This document shows positions 1 to 9,601 of a stretch of 64,000 nucleotides of DNA, piece after piece (position 1 is the first letter of the stretch; each line of letters starts with the position of its first letter). Source of the stretch: Marinomonas algicola (lineage in GTDB: Bacteria > Pseudomonadota > Gammaproteobacteria > Pseudomonadales > Marinomonadaceae); the NCBI RefSeq assembly GCF_014805825.1, contig NZ_CP061941.1:62001-126000 (forward strand). The letters are read 5' to 3'. The notes under the pieces are model-generated. The model was not told where the DNA came from and searched no databases. It saw only the letters and a program-made list of their open reading frames with translations. A program made the translations under genes and the position numbers.

Positions 1-62
1 ATTACCGCCGCTTTTATTGGTGCCTCAGGCTCTTGCAATGTAGTGCTCGTATTATCAGACAT
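1..62 (-). CDS. soxG: Sarcosine oxidase gamma subunit, N-terminal fragment (runs off left edge)
   Basis: Only about 20 codons are visible, beginning MSDNTSTTLQEPEA. The ATG lies inside the last codons of soxA, so the two genes overlap by 8 bases (ATGTCTGA), as expected for translational coupling in a soxBDAG operon. The identity rests on operon order: the gamma subunit gene normally follows soxA in heterotetrameric sarcosine oxidase operons. The visible residues are too few to identify the family by themselves. Confidence 0.7.
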   Translation of the reverse strand, partial: MSDNTSTTLQEPEAPIKAAV

Positions 63-3000
63 TTTGACGCTCCCCTTTTGGATCTAAGAAGATTGGGCTG
101 CAGATTTCGGCTTCAATGACAGAGCCATTAGCAAGCGGGTAAAACACACTTTCTCCCATCTTGCTGAGGCCGCCTTTTACAAACCCCATGGCAATACTAT
201 GACCTAAGTTTTCACTCCAATAGCTTGAGGTAACATGGCCGACCATTGGCATAGGAATGGAGGCTTTCGGATCAAACACCCCTTGAGCACCTTCGGGTAT
301 TACTTGTTGAGGGTCCTTTGTTTTCAACCCCACGAGTTGTTTACGGTCTTCACGAAGACAATCCTGACGTGCCATACCTCGTTTACCAATAAAGCTAAAG
401 GGTTTTTTAGCCGCCACACACCAACTCATACCTAAATCATGAGGGTGTACTGAGCCGTCAGTATCTTGGCCTGCAATAATGAATCCTTTTTCAGCTCGTA
501 GAACGTGCATGGTCTCCGTACCGTAAGGTGTTAAATTGTATTTTTCACCGGCTGCGAAGAGTTTTTCCCACACGTGCATGCCATAATTCGCTTGTACGTT
601 AATTTCGAATGAAAGTTCGCCAGTAAAGGAAATTCGAAATACTCGAGCAGGAACGCCAGCTACGGTAATTTGCTTCCAGTCCATGTAAGGGAAGTTTTCA
701 TTGCTAATATCATCGTTTTCGACCAGTTCGGATAACAGCTTGCGGCTATTTGGCCCTGAGATGGTTAACGTTGACCAATGATCTGTAACGGTATTGAAGT
801 AGACCTCCAATTCAGACCATTCGGTTTGATGATACAACTCAAGCCATTCTAGTACTCTTGCAGCGCCACCCGTTGTGGTGGTCATTAAGAAGTGTTGATC
901 TCCAAGGCAGGCCGTAACACCGTCATCGAAGACCATGCCATCTTCACCGCACATTAAGCCGTAACGGCATTTTCCAACGGCGAGTTTAGCCCATGCATTT
1001 GTGTAGACTCGCCCTAAAAATTCACGTGCGTCTTTTCCTTGGATATCAATTTTTCCCAAGGTTGATGCATCCAAAATCCCCACACTGTTGCGCACCGCTA
1101 AACATTCTCTGTTTAACGAGTCTTGCATGGATTCAGCTCCGCGAGGGAAATACCACGGACGTTTCCATTGACCAACATCTTCAAATTTTGCACCACGCTC
1201 AAGGTGCCATTGGTGCATGGCTGAGTAGCGCTTAGGATCAAATAACTCGCCACAGTGACGACCTGCAATCGCGCCAAAGGTAATGGGCGTGTAGTTAGGT
1301 CGGAAAATCGTGGTACCCGTCTCAGGAATGGTTTTCTTTAAGATTTTGGCGGCTACGGCCATACCATTAATATTGCCTAGCTTGCCTTGATCCGTGCCAA
1401 AACCCATGGCGGTATAGCGTTTTACGTGTTCAATTGATTCAAAGCCTTCGCGACAGGCCAGTTCGATACCGGCGGCGGTCACATCGTTTTGATAATCAAC
1501 AAACTGTTTTGGCGCTTGTGAAGTCGGTTTGATGTGAGGGATATGGAACAAAGACATTGGAGCATCTTGCTGAAGTGTGTTTGTGGCCGGTAAAACTAAG
1601 TCAACGGCGTCTAAACCCAACTCACGTACGGCTTGTTGTCCAGCCGTACGGCCTTCATTTAACGCACTCGCTAAATCGTATTGGCCATTAATTCCACCTG
1701 CTGTGAGCTGCTTTTGCTGTGTTTTACCCGGTAAGAAACCGACAACGTCATCGCTCCAGATGGGTCGGCTCCCCGTGTGGCAAGACAAATGGATAACAGG
1801 GCTCCAGCCACCAGATGACGCAACGGTATCGGCGCTTAATTCCTTAGCTGAACCTGTAACCTTATTGCCGTCTTGACTAATTGGAGCGATAGAAACACCA
1901 CTCACACGTTTACCGCCATGGACTTCAATGACCGCCGAACCAAGAATAATATGAATGCCTTTTTCACGAGCTGCGTGAGCTCTATCGCCATTTGCTGCGG
2001 TACGAGTATCAACGATAGCGGCCACTCGGCGACCTGCATCGTGCCAATCTAGAGCGGCTTGGTAACCATAGTCATTTGTTGTCATGAGTACTAACTCATT
2101 ACCAGGGACGACACCATAACGATTAATATAGGTCGAAACAGCACTGGCAACCATGCAGCCTGGAACGTCGTTGTTGGCAAACACAAGCGGTCTATCGTGG
2201 GCACCTGTCGCAAGTATCACCCATTTAGCGCGTACTTTGTGCATGCGCTGACGTACCTGGAGTGCGGGTGCAATATCGGCTAAATGATCCGTGCAACGCT
2301 GATGAATCGTAACAAAGTTATGATCGTGATAACCATTAACGGTAGAACGAGGTAATAGCATGACATTTTTCAGCGTGCTGAGTTCTTCAACGACAGACTT
2401 TACCCATTGCGAAGCGGGGTGGTTATCCAACGTTTCTTTTGTACTTAATAAGCAACCACCAAACTCATTGTTCTCATCGGCTAGAATCACACGAGATCCG
2501 CTTCTAGCGGCTGTTAATGCGGCAGCAAGGCCCGCTGGGCCAGCCCCAACAATTAGTACGTCACAATGCTGATTAATGTTGTCATAAATATCTGGGTCAT
2601 TTTGCTTAGGAGAGCGCCCAAGTCCTGCGGCTTTGCGAATCACCGTTTCATAGTTTTCCCATAAAGATTGCGGGAACATAAACGTTTTGTAATAGAAACC
2701 GGGAGGCATCAAGTTTCCTCCAAGCTTACCAACCATGCCCATGATGTCTGTTTCAACACTTGGCCAACCATTGGTAGAAGCGGATACCAGTCCATTAAAG
2801 AGCTCTTGTTGTGTTGCGCGCACATTAGGAACTTGAGTGGCTTCCGTTGCACCAAGCTGCAGCACGGCATTAGGCTCTTCTGCGCCCGCAGCGACAATGC
2901 CTCTTGGTCGACTGTATTTAAAACTGCGGCCAACCAGATCGATGCCGTTTGCTAACATGGCCGAAGCCAAAGTGTCCCCTTGGAAGCCTTGGTACTCTTT

Positions 3001-3075
3001 GCCGTTGTAAGAAAAAGTCAGTGGCTGAGAGCGGTCGATGCGGCCTCCGTTTTGAAGGCGGTTTTTCTGTGTCAT
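55..3075 (-). CDS. soxA: Sarcosine oxidase alpha subunit
   Basis: This is the large subunit of heterotetrameric sarcosine oxidase, a cytoplasmic enzyme that demethylates sarcosine to glycine, giving H2O2 and 5,10-methylene-tetrahydrofolate. The 1006-residue length is normal for the family. In order there is an N-terminal ferredoxin-like fold (about residues 20-100), a dinucleotide-binding domain with VGAGPAG near residues 176-182, and a C-terminal aminomethyltransferase (GcvT-like) half from about residue 610 that binds folate. The ATG at 3075 has a clear AGGAG site. The gene follows soxD by 10 bases and overlaps soxG, so one transcript from soxB is likely. Sarcosine would come from glycine betaine or creatinine breakdown. 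Confidence 0.97.
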   Translation of the reverse strand: MTQKNRLQNGGRIDRSQPLTFSYNGKEYQGFQGDTLASAMLANGIDLVGRSFKYSRPRGIVAAGAEEPNAVLQLGATEATQVPNVRATQQELFNGLVSASTNGWPSVETDIMGMVGKLGGNLMPPGFYYKTFMFPQSLWENYETVIRKAAGLGRSPKQNDPDIYDNINQHCDVLIVGAGPAGLAAALTAARSGSRVILADENNEFGGCLLSTKETLDNHPASQWVKSVVEELSTLKNVMLLPRSTVNGYHDHNFVTIHQRCTDHLADIAPALQVRQRMHKVRAKWVILATGAHDRPLVFANNDVPGCMVASAVSTYINRYGVVPGNELVLMTTNDYGYQAALDWHDAGRRVAAIVDTRTAANGDRAHAAREKGIHIILGSAVIEVHGGKRVSGVSIAPISQDGNKVTGSAKELSADTVASSGGWSPVIHLSCHTGSRPIWSDDVVGFLPGKTQQKQLTAGGINGQYDLASALNEGRTAGQQAVRELGLDAVDLVLPATNTLQQDAPMSLFHIPHIKPTSQAPKQFVDYQNDVTAAGIELACREGFESIEHVKRYTAMGFGTDQGKLGNINGMAVAAKILKKTIPETGTTIFRPNYTPITFGAIAGRHCGELFDPKRYSAMHQWHLERGAKFEDVGQWKRPWYFPRGAESMQDSLNRECLAVRNSVGILDASTLGKIDIQGKDAREFLGRVYTNAWAKLAVGKCRYGLMCGEDGMVFDDGVTACLGDQHFLMTTTTGGAARVLEWLELYHQTEWSELEVYFNTVTDHWSTLTISGPNSRKLLSELVENDDISNENFPYMDWKQITVAGVPARVFRISFTGELSFEINVQANYGMHVWEKLFAAGEKYNLTPYGTETMHVLRAEKGFIIAGQDTDGSVHPHDLGMSWCVAAKKPFSFIGKRGMARQDCLREDRKQLVGLKTKDPQQVIPEGAQGVFDPKASIPMPMVGHVTSSYWSENLGHSIAMGFVKGGLSKMGESVFYPLANGSVIEAEICSPIFLDPKGERQNV

Positions 3076-3085
3076 GATTCCGCTC

Positions 3086-3373
3086 CTATGATTCAGCGAC
3101 TATGGATGGCGTTTCGCCAATTTTATAAACTTCTTTGATTTCATACGTTTGAGTGTCGCGAGTCATATTGAAAAACTTGCGACAACCTGCAGCATGTACC
3201 CAGAGCTCATGGTGAATTCCGCGTGGGTTCTTGCGGAAAAATAGATAAGTCCCCCACTCTTCATCGGTATGGGAATCCGGATCAAGGGGGCGTGGAAGAT
3301 GCGCCTGACCTTTTGCATGAAACTCTTCTTCTTCACGATATTCCGCGCAGTGCGGACAATAGATATGAAACAT
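3086..3373 (-). CDS. soxD: Sarcosine oxidase delta subunit
   Basis: This 95-residue protein is the small zinc-binding subunit of heterotetrameric sarcosine oxidase. The N-terminal CPHC (Cys6, Cys9) and the later AGC cysteine near residue 63 fit the zinc ligands known for this subunit, and the WGTYLFFRKNPRG and ELWVHAAGCRKFF blocks are family hallmarks. The ATG at 3373 has an AGGAG site and lies 15 bases after the soxB stop. It sits between soxB and soxA, the standard BDAG order. Confidence 0.96.
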   Translation of the reverse strand: MFHIYCPHCAEYREEEEFHAKGQAHLPRPLDPDSHTDEEWGTYLFFRKNPRGIHHELWVHAAGCRKFFNMTRDTQTYEIKEVYKIGETPSIVAES

Positions 3374-3388
3374 ACTTAATGGCTCCTA

Positions 3389-4642
3389 TTAATGCGCTAC
3401 ACCAGCGGCGCCGTGTTCATCAATCAAAGCCCCATTATGGAAACGGAACATAGAAAAAGGTTCCGCCATTGGGTGCATCTCTCCAGTAGCCAGAGACGCC
3501 GCAAAAACGTTACCTGAACCCGGAGTGGCTTTAAAACCACCGGTTCCCCAACCACAGTTAAAAAATAAATTCTTCACTGGCGTCTTACTGATGATCGGAC
3601 AAGCATCTGGGCAGGTATCGACAATACCACCCCATTGACGGTTCATACGAACACGACTAAAGATTGGGAACAGTTCAACTATGGCTTGTACTGTATGTTC
3701 AATTGTTGGGTAAGAACCTCGTTGTCCATAGCCGTTATAACCATCGATTCCAGCGCCTATTACCAGGTCACCTTTATCGGATTGACTGACATAACCATGT
3801 ACATGATTGGACATAACCACAGTGTCTAAAATCGGTTTGATCGGTTCAGAAACCAATGCCTGTAGGGGGTGAGATTCTAATGGCAGCTCGAACCCCGCCA
3901 TTTTTGCGATAACACTGGAATTACCAGCGACAACCGAGCCAACCCGATCGGCCATAATGTCACCGTAACGGTTGGTTTTAACACCTGTGATTGTGCCATC
4001 TTCAATAATTAAATCGGTGACTTCTGTTTGTTGAATTAAATCCACGCCATAAGAGTCTGCACCCCGAGCAAATCCCCAAGCAACAGCATCATGACGAGCA
4101 ACGCCCCCACGTGGCTGCCACGATGCGCCCATAATTGGGTAACGTGTATTTTGCGAACAATCCATGTGTGGCACGATTTCCTTGATTTGCTGAGGGTCCA
4201 GAACTTCTCCATCAATGCCATTTAAACGATTGGCATTTACTCGACGTTCAATATCACGCATGTCTTGCAATGTGTGCCCTAGGTTCAACACTCCACGCTG
4301 AGAAAACATGACGTTGTAATTTAAATCTTGGGAAAGTCCTTCCCATAATTTCATGGCATGTTCGTAAAGGTGAGCGGCTTCGTCCCATAAATAGTTAGAA
4401 CGTACTATTGTCGTATTACGAGCGGTATTTCCGCCGCCAAGGTAGCCTTTTTCGATCACTGCCACATTGGTGATGCCGTGCTCTTTTGCAAGATAATACG
4501 CTGTCGCTAAACCATGACCACCGCCACCAATAATGATGACGTCATATTTTTTCTTTGGCGTAGGATTACGCCAAGTACGCTGCCAATTTTCATGATGTGA
4601 AAAACTGTGCTTTAGTAACCCAAAACCTGAATAACGCTGCAT
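3389..4642 (-). CDS. soxB: Sarcosine oxidase beta subunit
   Basis: The beta subunit carries the FAD and, in the known family, a covalently bound FMN, and it holds the site of sarcosine oxidation. The 417 residues include the Rossmann motif IIIGGGGHGLATAYYLA near residue 36 and an ARHDA segment (His184) that corresponds to the histidine carrying FMN in characterised enzymes. The latter is an assignment by family knowledge, not proven here. It is the first gene of the operon; the ATG has an AGGAG site 9 bases upstream. A palindrome lies about 30 bases before the start (4667-4690). Confidence 0.96.
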   Translation of the reverse strand: MQRYSGFGLLKHSFSHHENWQRTWRNPTPKKKYDVIIIGGGGHGLATAYYLAKEHGITNVAVIEKGYLGGGNTARNTTIVRSNYLWDEAAHLYEHAMKLWEGLSQDLNYNVMFSQRGVLNLGHTLQDMRDIERRVNANRLNGIDGEVLDPQQIKEIVPHMDCSQNTRYPIMGASWQPRGGVARHDAVAWGFARGADSYGVDLIQQTEVTDLIIEDGTITGVKTNRYGDIMADRVGSVVAGNSSVIAKMAGFELPLESHPLQALVSEPIKPILDTVVMSNHVHGYVSQSDKGDLVIGAGIDGYNGYGQRGSYPTIEHTVQAIVELFPIFSRVRMNRQWGGIVDTCPDACPIISKTPVKNLFFNCGWGTGGFKATPGSGNVFAASLATGEMHPMAEPFSMFRFHNGALIDEHGAAGVAH

Positions 4643-4666
4643 ATCGTCAGCTCCTATTTTTGACAG

Positions 4667-4690
4667 CCGCCCACTTATAAGTGAAAGCGG
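4667..4690. promoter_or_regulatory. Palindrome in the soxB leader
   Basis: A perfect 12-base palindrome CACTTATAAGTG (4672-4683) is flanked by CCGC on one side and GCGG on the other, so the whole 24 bases can form an imperfect hairpin or bind a dimeric regulator. It starts 25 bases upstream of soxB on the minus strand. Function is inferred from position only. Confidence 0.35.
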
Positions 4691-5219
4691 TGAAGATTCT
4701 TTTATACCAACTAGCGTTGCTGTTTAGCGATAAGCTCGATCAAGGACGAATAGGGTCTGCTTTGTTGAACATACACCTCTGGCAGCCTACATCGTTTCTA
4801 ATACAAGTGACGCCCACTTGATTTTGACGTTACGCTTTTATCCGTTGTGTTGGGGAGTAAAAGCGGGCTTTGTACAAACCTCTACGACGGTTTTCAGTAA
4901 TATAGCGGTTAGACCAAATAGCACTATGCTTCCATACGACTTCCTATTGCGCAGATACGACAAAAAAGAGGGTTTTTAGACACAAGGGGTGTCACAAGGT
5001 GTATCAGGGTTATGTTTCTTTATTGAATAAATGATTTTTTTTGAGGCGATCTGCCGTAGCGAGTTTAATCCCGATAATGATGGGTTAACGTATTGAATTT
5101 ATTTGGCTTTGAAGACATGTCTTGATGTGTTTTTAGTGAGTATTAGTCAGGTTGGCGAATATTGAAAATAGTGCAAAGATAAGAGGTGGGTAACAAAACA
5201 ACTTAACGAGAGTGAGTAT
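4691..5219. other. Intergenic region without a recognised gene
   Basis: This AT-rich stretch of over 500 bases lies between the soxB leader and the end of the queuosine-precursor transporter gene. I found no convincing reading frame with a ribosome site and no RNA gene. It presumably holds the sox operon promoter and any activator sites, but I cannot assign them. Confidence 0.4.
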
Positions 5220-5252
5220 AAAGAATGACGTTATCAATAAACGCCATTCTTT
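5220..5252 (-). terminator. Hairpin terminator of the queuosine-precursor transporter gene
   Basis: AAAGAATGACGTT (5220-5232) and AACGCCATTCTTT (5240-5252) form a 13-base stem with one mismatch and a 7-base loop, 20 bases past the stop codon of the transporter gene. The U-run on the minus strand is short, so the terminator is moderate. Confidence 0.5.
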
Positions 5253-5271
5253 ATTTAACGAAAATTAAACG

Positions 5272-5940
5272 CTATCGCACTTCAGAGTAGTCGAGATTGG
5301 TTTTAATCGTCGTGATTTTAGTGGTTAAAAACGACAGTAAAATGCCGTACATTGGAATAAATAACCCAAGACTGATAACCAGTTTGAAGCCATAGTCCGC
5401 CCATGCAATCTCCTGCCAATGCTGTGCCATAAAGGGATCAGGACTTTGGTAGAATGCAATGCCAAAGAATGCCAACGTGTCTAGACCATTGCCAATGAGT
5501 GTGGATGCGGCTGGGGCAATCCACCATTGTTTTAATAGGCGTAAGCGGTTAAACACTTGTATATCAAGAATTTGACCGAGTAAGTAAGCCATTAAACTGG
5601 CGATAGCAATACGGGCTACAAACCAGTCAATCGTCGCAAGCGAAGTGATTCCATTAAACGTGCCTTTAGAAAAAACGACGGATAAAACATAGGAAATAAA
5701 CATCGCAGGGATCATGACAAAGAAGATGATTTTACGTGCCAGTAATGCGCCAAAAACACGCACGGTTAAATCCGTTGCTAAGAAAATAAAAGGAAACGTA
5801 AAGGCGCCCCAAGTAGTATGTAACCCCAGAATAGTGAATGGAATTTGTACGAGATAATTACTGGATGCAATTATCAATAAATGGAACGCAGCAAGATAGA
5901 ACAGCGCTTTATTTCGCTGTTCAGCCGTAAAGTGACTCAT
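5272..5940 (-). CDS. yhhQ: Queuosine precursor transporter (YhhQ family)
   Basis: This is an integral inner-membrane protein of 222 residues with about six hydrophobic segments. It matches the YhhQ/VUT family, known to import queuosine precursors such as preQ0 and preQ1 for tRNA modification. Family-like segments are WGAFTFPFIFLATDLTVRVFG near residue 44 and the Asp-containing GNGLDTLAFF near residue 150. The ATG at 5940 is preceded by AAAGGTC. The gene is alone, with its own promoter at 6057-6084 and a hairpin after its end. Confidence 0.9.
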   Translation of the reverse strand: MSHFTAEQRNKALFYLAAFHLLIIASSNYLVQIPFTILGLHTTWGAFTFPFIFLATDLTVRVFGALLARKIIFFVMIPAMFISYVLSVVFSKGTFNGITSLATIDWFVARIAIASLMAYLLGQILDIQVFNRLRLLKQWWIAPAASTLIGNGLDTLAFFGIAFYQSPDPFMAQHWQEIAWADYGFKLVISLGLFIPMYGILLSFLTTKITTIKTNLDYSEVR

Positions 5941-6271
5941 ATTTTGACCTTTTTCGTTTGGATTGGGGTGAGGGAACCCAAGTGAAAGTACTTGCTGTGC
6001 GCAAAGGACTTCCTATCTGTTTACATTTGACCGTATATGGCCAAACTCGGCGCATTATTATACAGCAACCACTGTGGGAGGCAATTGTTTAATTAAGATG
6101 TAAAACACAGCGTGTTAAACGTATTTTCAATAAAACCCTATTTTCCGCATTCAAATTTGTAAAAAGAGACATTAAGCGATAGCTTTACCTTAATGGATAG
6201 AGAAATTATAGAAAACGTTAATATAATTACTTGGTGCGTGCCGTGATTTCATTCTTTAGTTGGGGCAATGA
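5941..6271. other. Divergent intergenic region
   Basis: This 331-base stretch separates the leftward transporter gene from the rightward GGDEF/EAL gene. Besides the promoter at 6057-6084, the transporter leader contains a short CAAGT/ACTTG inverted repeat. I looked for a preQ1 riboswitch pattern there and could not recognise one. Confidence 0.4.
6057..6084 (-). promoter_or_regulatory. Sigma-70 promoter of the queuosine-precursor transporter gene
   Basis: On the minus strand a perfect -10 box TATAAT (6062-6057) is preceded, with a 16-base spacer, by TTGCCT (6084-6079) as the -35 box. The predicted start gives a leader of about 110 bases before the ATG at 5940. Confidence 0.5.
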
Positions 6272-8341
6272 ATGTTTCTAGATACAAATGTTAAAGCAAT
6301 TATACTACTCGTCTTGCTATCGCTGATTGCTCTAGCTGCACACCGCTTAGGCTTTTTGGATACCCATTTACCTTTAATGAGTGGGACTCATGTCAATCTA
6401 ATTTCAGAAATTAAAGAAGGCAATATAACGTCAGAATTTAAACAAGAAACGGACCTAAGTGCGTCAGTACAATGCCATTTAACTCATTCAGCAGGGTTTA
6501 ATTTGTGCGGTATTTCTATCGCTTTAGGCGCGGAGGGCCCTAAAAGTGGTTTAAATCTAGCGAAGTATGATCGTCTTGAAATTGATTTAGGTTTTCGGTC
6601 GCCGATGCCGCATCAAAAAGTAAAAGTTTCTTTTAGAAATTTTCATAAGGCCTACTCCCGCCCTGAAGATCTAGTTTCTTTAAAATTTAATACTATTACC
6701 TATGACCCTTCAGTGTACGAGCCTCCGTTGATTGTGCCATTACACTCCTTCTATGTAGAGAACTGGTGGCTGGCTCAATACAATGTTGGCTTTAACCATA
6801 GCCAAACGGATTTTTCGAATGTGTCATTTATTGAGTTTCTGACAACGGATATGTCTGTTCCTGGCGTTTATGAACTGGAAGTTCGAAGTGCTTTATTAAG
6901 AGGACAGTGGTTAACAGAAACAGAGCTCCTTCGATATATTTTCTTAGTTTGGTTGGCCATTGTTATCCTCGTGGTAACAAGGCAACGAAATCAGCTTAAA
7001 CGACTGGCGGTAATGGATTTGGTAACAGAATCTTATAACCGACGTGGCGTCAATCAATGGGTAACACGAGCCTTGTCTAAGAGTACTGTGTGTTTATTCT
7101 ATATAGATATCGCAGGGTTTAAAAAAATAAATGATGCTTATGGTCACTTAATTGGTGATGAGTTGTTAAGACAGTTCTCGAACCGAATCAGAAAAGACCT
7201 GTATGCGTTTCATGAGAGAAGCGCGGTTATATCCCGCTTATCGGGAGATGAATTTCTTTTGGTGTTCAAGGACCTTGACCCCGATCAAACTCAAACGCTT
7301 ATAAAAGATCTGTTCTCATTACTTCAAGAGCCTTTTGATTTAAGTGGTAACCAAGTCATCATTAACATTCATCTCGGAGTGGCTCATTCATCAGAAACCG
7401 TGAATACCTTTAATGATATAGTGGTGCAAGCTGATTCGGCTATGTACTTCGCTCGAAAAAGTGATTCGATACGTTATAAAGTGTTTGATGAAAGTGTTTC
7501 ACATGATATTTACTTTCGTAAGCAGATCGCTGAACAAATTAAGGATGCTATTTCTGAAGATTTATTTATTCTGCATTTTATGCCGATTTATAATAGCCAG
7601 ACACTCAAGATAGACGCCGTTGAAGTATTGTTAAGGTGTCAGTCAGGCCGTTTATCTGGTGTGGGCCCTGACATTTTTATTCCCATTGCTGAAGAATATA
7701 ATCTTATAAAAGCGATAGACCTCTGGGTAATAGAAGAGACCTTTAAAAAAATACATCAAGAACGCAGCTTATTAATGGATCTAACGGTTGTCTTTTGTAT
7801 CAATATTTCTTCTGCTGAACTGCATAACACGTCATTTAGTCTCCATCTCGGTAGTTTGTTAGATAAATACCATATTAAGCCCCAATGGATTAAGTTAGAA
7901 ATAACGGAAACGAGCTTTATCGAAACGGGTGCAAGCAGCATTAAAATTCTAAACGAAATTCGTTCTTTAGGCATTCAGTTGGCGTTAGACGATTTTGGTA
8001 CAGGCTATACGGCATTTAACCAACTCATTCATTACCCAATTGATTGTTTAAAAATAGATAAGTCGTTTATTGATAATGTAGGTTCTAAAAATGAGACCAC
8101 AGAATCCATGATTGAAGCCATTCTATTGATTGCGAAGTCCTATAAACTTGAGACGATTGCAGAGGGAATCGAAAATGCAGATCAATACCGTTATATGGCC
8201 GCAAACGGTTGTGATTTGATGCAGGGTTATTTTTTAGCAAAACCAATGGATTGGCAGAGCTTTAAGTCATTACTCAGTTACCCGAGAACAGAAGCCTTGC
8301 GAGCCAAAATAGAAGGTTCTTCTGGTCAAACTGAAAACTGA
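6272..8341 (+). CDS. Membrane GGDEF-EAL protein (c-di-GMP turnover)
   Basis: This 689-residue inner-membrane protein should make or degrade cyclic di-GMP. It has a transmembrane helix at about residues 8-27, a periplasmic segment of some 190 residues that I do not recognise, a second helix near 220-238, a GGDEF domain and an EAL domain. The cyclase motif reads SGDEF (about residue 325) instead of GGDEF, and no RxxD inhibitory site precedes it. The phosphodiesterase motif reads EVL (about 450), while ITET and DDFGTGY are intact, so the EAL half looks active and the GGDEF half is uncertain. A TTGGGGC site precedes the ATG. It is the first of three GGDEF genes in about 6 kb. Confidence 0.9.
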   Translation: MFLDTNVKAIILLVLLSLIALAAHRLGFLDTHLPLMSGTHVNLISEIKEGNITSEFKQETDLSASVQCHLTHSAGFNLCGISIALGAEGPKSGLNLAKYDRLEIDLGFRSPMPHQKVKVSFRNFHKAYSRPEDLVSLKFNTITYDPSVYEPPLIVPLHSFYVENWWLAQYNVGFNHSQTDFSNVSFIEFLTTDMSVPGVYELEVRSALLRGQWLTETELLRYIFLVWLAIVILVVTRQRNQLKRLAVMDLVTESYNRRGVNQWVTRALSKSTVCLFYIDIAGFKKINDAYGHLIGDELLRQFSNRIRKDLYAFHERSAVISRLSGDEFLLVFKDLDPDQTQTLIKDLFSLLQEPFDLSGNQVIINIHLGVAHSSETVNTFNDIVVQADSAMYFARKSDSIRYKVFDESVSHDIYFRKQIAEQIKDAISEDLFILHFMPIYNSQTLKIDAVEVLLRCQSGRLSGVGPDIFIPIAEEYNLIKAIDLWVIEETFKKIHQERSLLMDLTVVFCINISSAELHNTSFSLHLGSLLDKYHIKPQWIKLEITETSFIETGASSIKILNEIRSLGIQLALDDFGTGYTAFNQLIHYPIDCLKIDKSFIDNVGSKNETTESMIEAILLIAKSYKLETIAEGIENADQYRYMAANGCDLMQGYFLAKPMDWQSFKSLLSYPRTEALRAKIEGSSGQTEN

Positions 8342-8507
8342 TTGCTCGTTTCTTAGCTTCAGGTACGCACTGCGACTGATATCATGTAAGGCCACGTAAT
8401 TGACGCGTTGTAAATGACCATGCTATCAATGTTAGTACTATCAAAATGGCGTTGAAAATAGATGATTTTATAACGGTGCTTGCTTCTTGTGAAATAGAAT
8501 AATTGGT

Positions 8508-9593
8508 GTGTATGTGAAGGGCGAATCGAGACGAAAAAAAGTGTTGCATTGGCTCCTAGGCAGTAAAAGCCTACCGTTTCAGTATACCCATCATTTTGTC
8601 TTATTGGTGTGCGCCGTTATTTTTATTATCTCCGTCTCTTTTAATTATATGTTAGGCATTTCTAACGCTCTTAATATGTATTTACAGGCTTTTTTAGTTC
8701 CTGCTGTTATTTGGATTTGGTATCAGTCCAGATGGAAATATCACTTTTATAAAATGGCCATTGTCTTTGCTTATTTTTTGAGTCTAGTTACCTTACCCAC
8801 AAACTGGTTGGGTAATGGAGGATCAAGTGGCCCAACGTTCTTAATGGGTATGACATCACTGGTTTATCTATCCGTATTATTAAGAGATAAAGCGCTATAT
8901 CGAAGACTTGGGCAAACGTTTGTTTTACTGATACCGATTCCTTTAGTGTATGTTGAACTCCATTATCCAGACCTGATTTTTGCTTATCCCAGCGATACTC
9001 TACGACAAACGGATTTAATTTTTTCTTTTATTCTTGCTGGCTTTATTGTCATGGTTATTATGGAAAATTATTTTAAACGATTTCAGTTAGAGCGTGAAAG
9101 AGCCGAATATTTAACCGAGCAATTACGGTTTCTATCAGAACAAGATCCATTAACCAGTTTGTATAATCGCAGGGGTTTTCAGCGTTATTTCGAAGAAAAA
9201 ATCACTCAACAGACACCTCTTTCGATGGTGGTATTGGACCTAGATGACTTCAAGCAAATTAATGATCAATGGGGCCATAGTTATGGCGATGAAGTGTTGT
9301 GTGCGTTTTCAAATGTTCTAAAAGATCGAGCGATAAAAGATAAGGGGATAGCGGTTCGTTTTGGGGGGGAAGAGTTTGTGTTATTACTTCCTCTTTCAGA
9401 GAAAGAAGCTTTTATAAGTACTCGAAAAGTGTTTTCAGCGTTTTCAAGAAAAGAGCTTACTCATGGTGCGATTACCTTTAGTGCTGGCGTTGCTCAAGCG
9501 AAGCTCGATGAAACACAAGACAGCCTGCTCAACCGAGCAGACCGACAATTGTATAAAGCAAAGCAGTCTGGTAAAGCGTGCATAAAAATGTAA
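8508..9593 (+). CDS. Membrane-bound diguanylate cyclase
   Basis: The protein has 361 residues: about six hydrophobic segments in residues 25-200, a short linker helix, then a GGDEF domain with an intact GGEEF active site near residue 285 and the substrate-binding DLDDFKQIND segment. It should synthesise c-di-GMP at the membrane. No RxxD inhibitory site sits five residues before GGEEF. The frame opens with GTG at 8508; a second GTG at 8514 is possible, and neither has a strong ribosome site. It is monocistronic as far as can be seen. Confidence 0.9.
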   Translation: MYVKGESRRKKVLHWLLGSKSLPFQYTHHFVLLVCAVIFIISVSFNYMLGISNALNMYLQAFLVPAVIWIWYQSRWKYHFYKMAIVFAYFLSLVTLPTNWLGNGGSSGPTFLMGMTSLVYLSVLLRDKALYRRLGQTFVLLIPIPLVYVELHYPDLIFAYPSDTLRQTDLIFSFILAGFIVMVIMENYFKRFQLERERAEYLTEQLRFLSEQDPLTSLYNRRGFQRYFEEKITQQTPLSMVVLDLDDFKQINDQWGHSYGDEVLCAFSNVLKDRAIKDKGIAVRFGGEEFVLLLPLSEKEAFISTRKVFSAFSRKELTHGAITFSAGVAQAKLDETQDSLLNRADRQLYKAKQSGKACIKM

Positions 9594-9601
9594 AGCCAGT
9601 A

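Noticed and set aside
5941..6056. preQ1 riboswitch in the queuosine-precursor transporter leader
   Set aside because: The context invites it, but I could not find the conserved preQ1 aptamer pattern, only a short CAAGT/ACTTG repeat.
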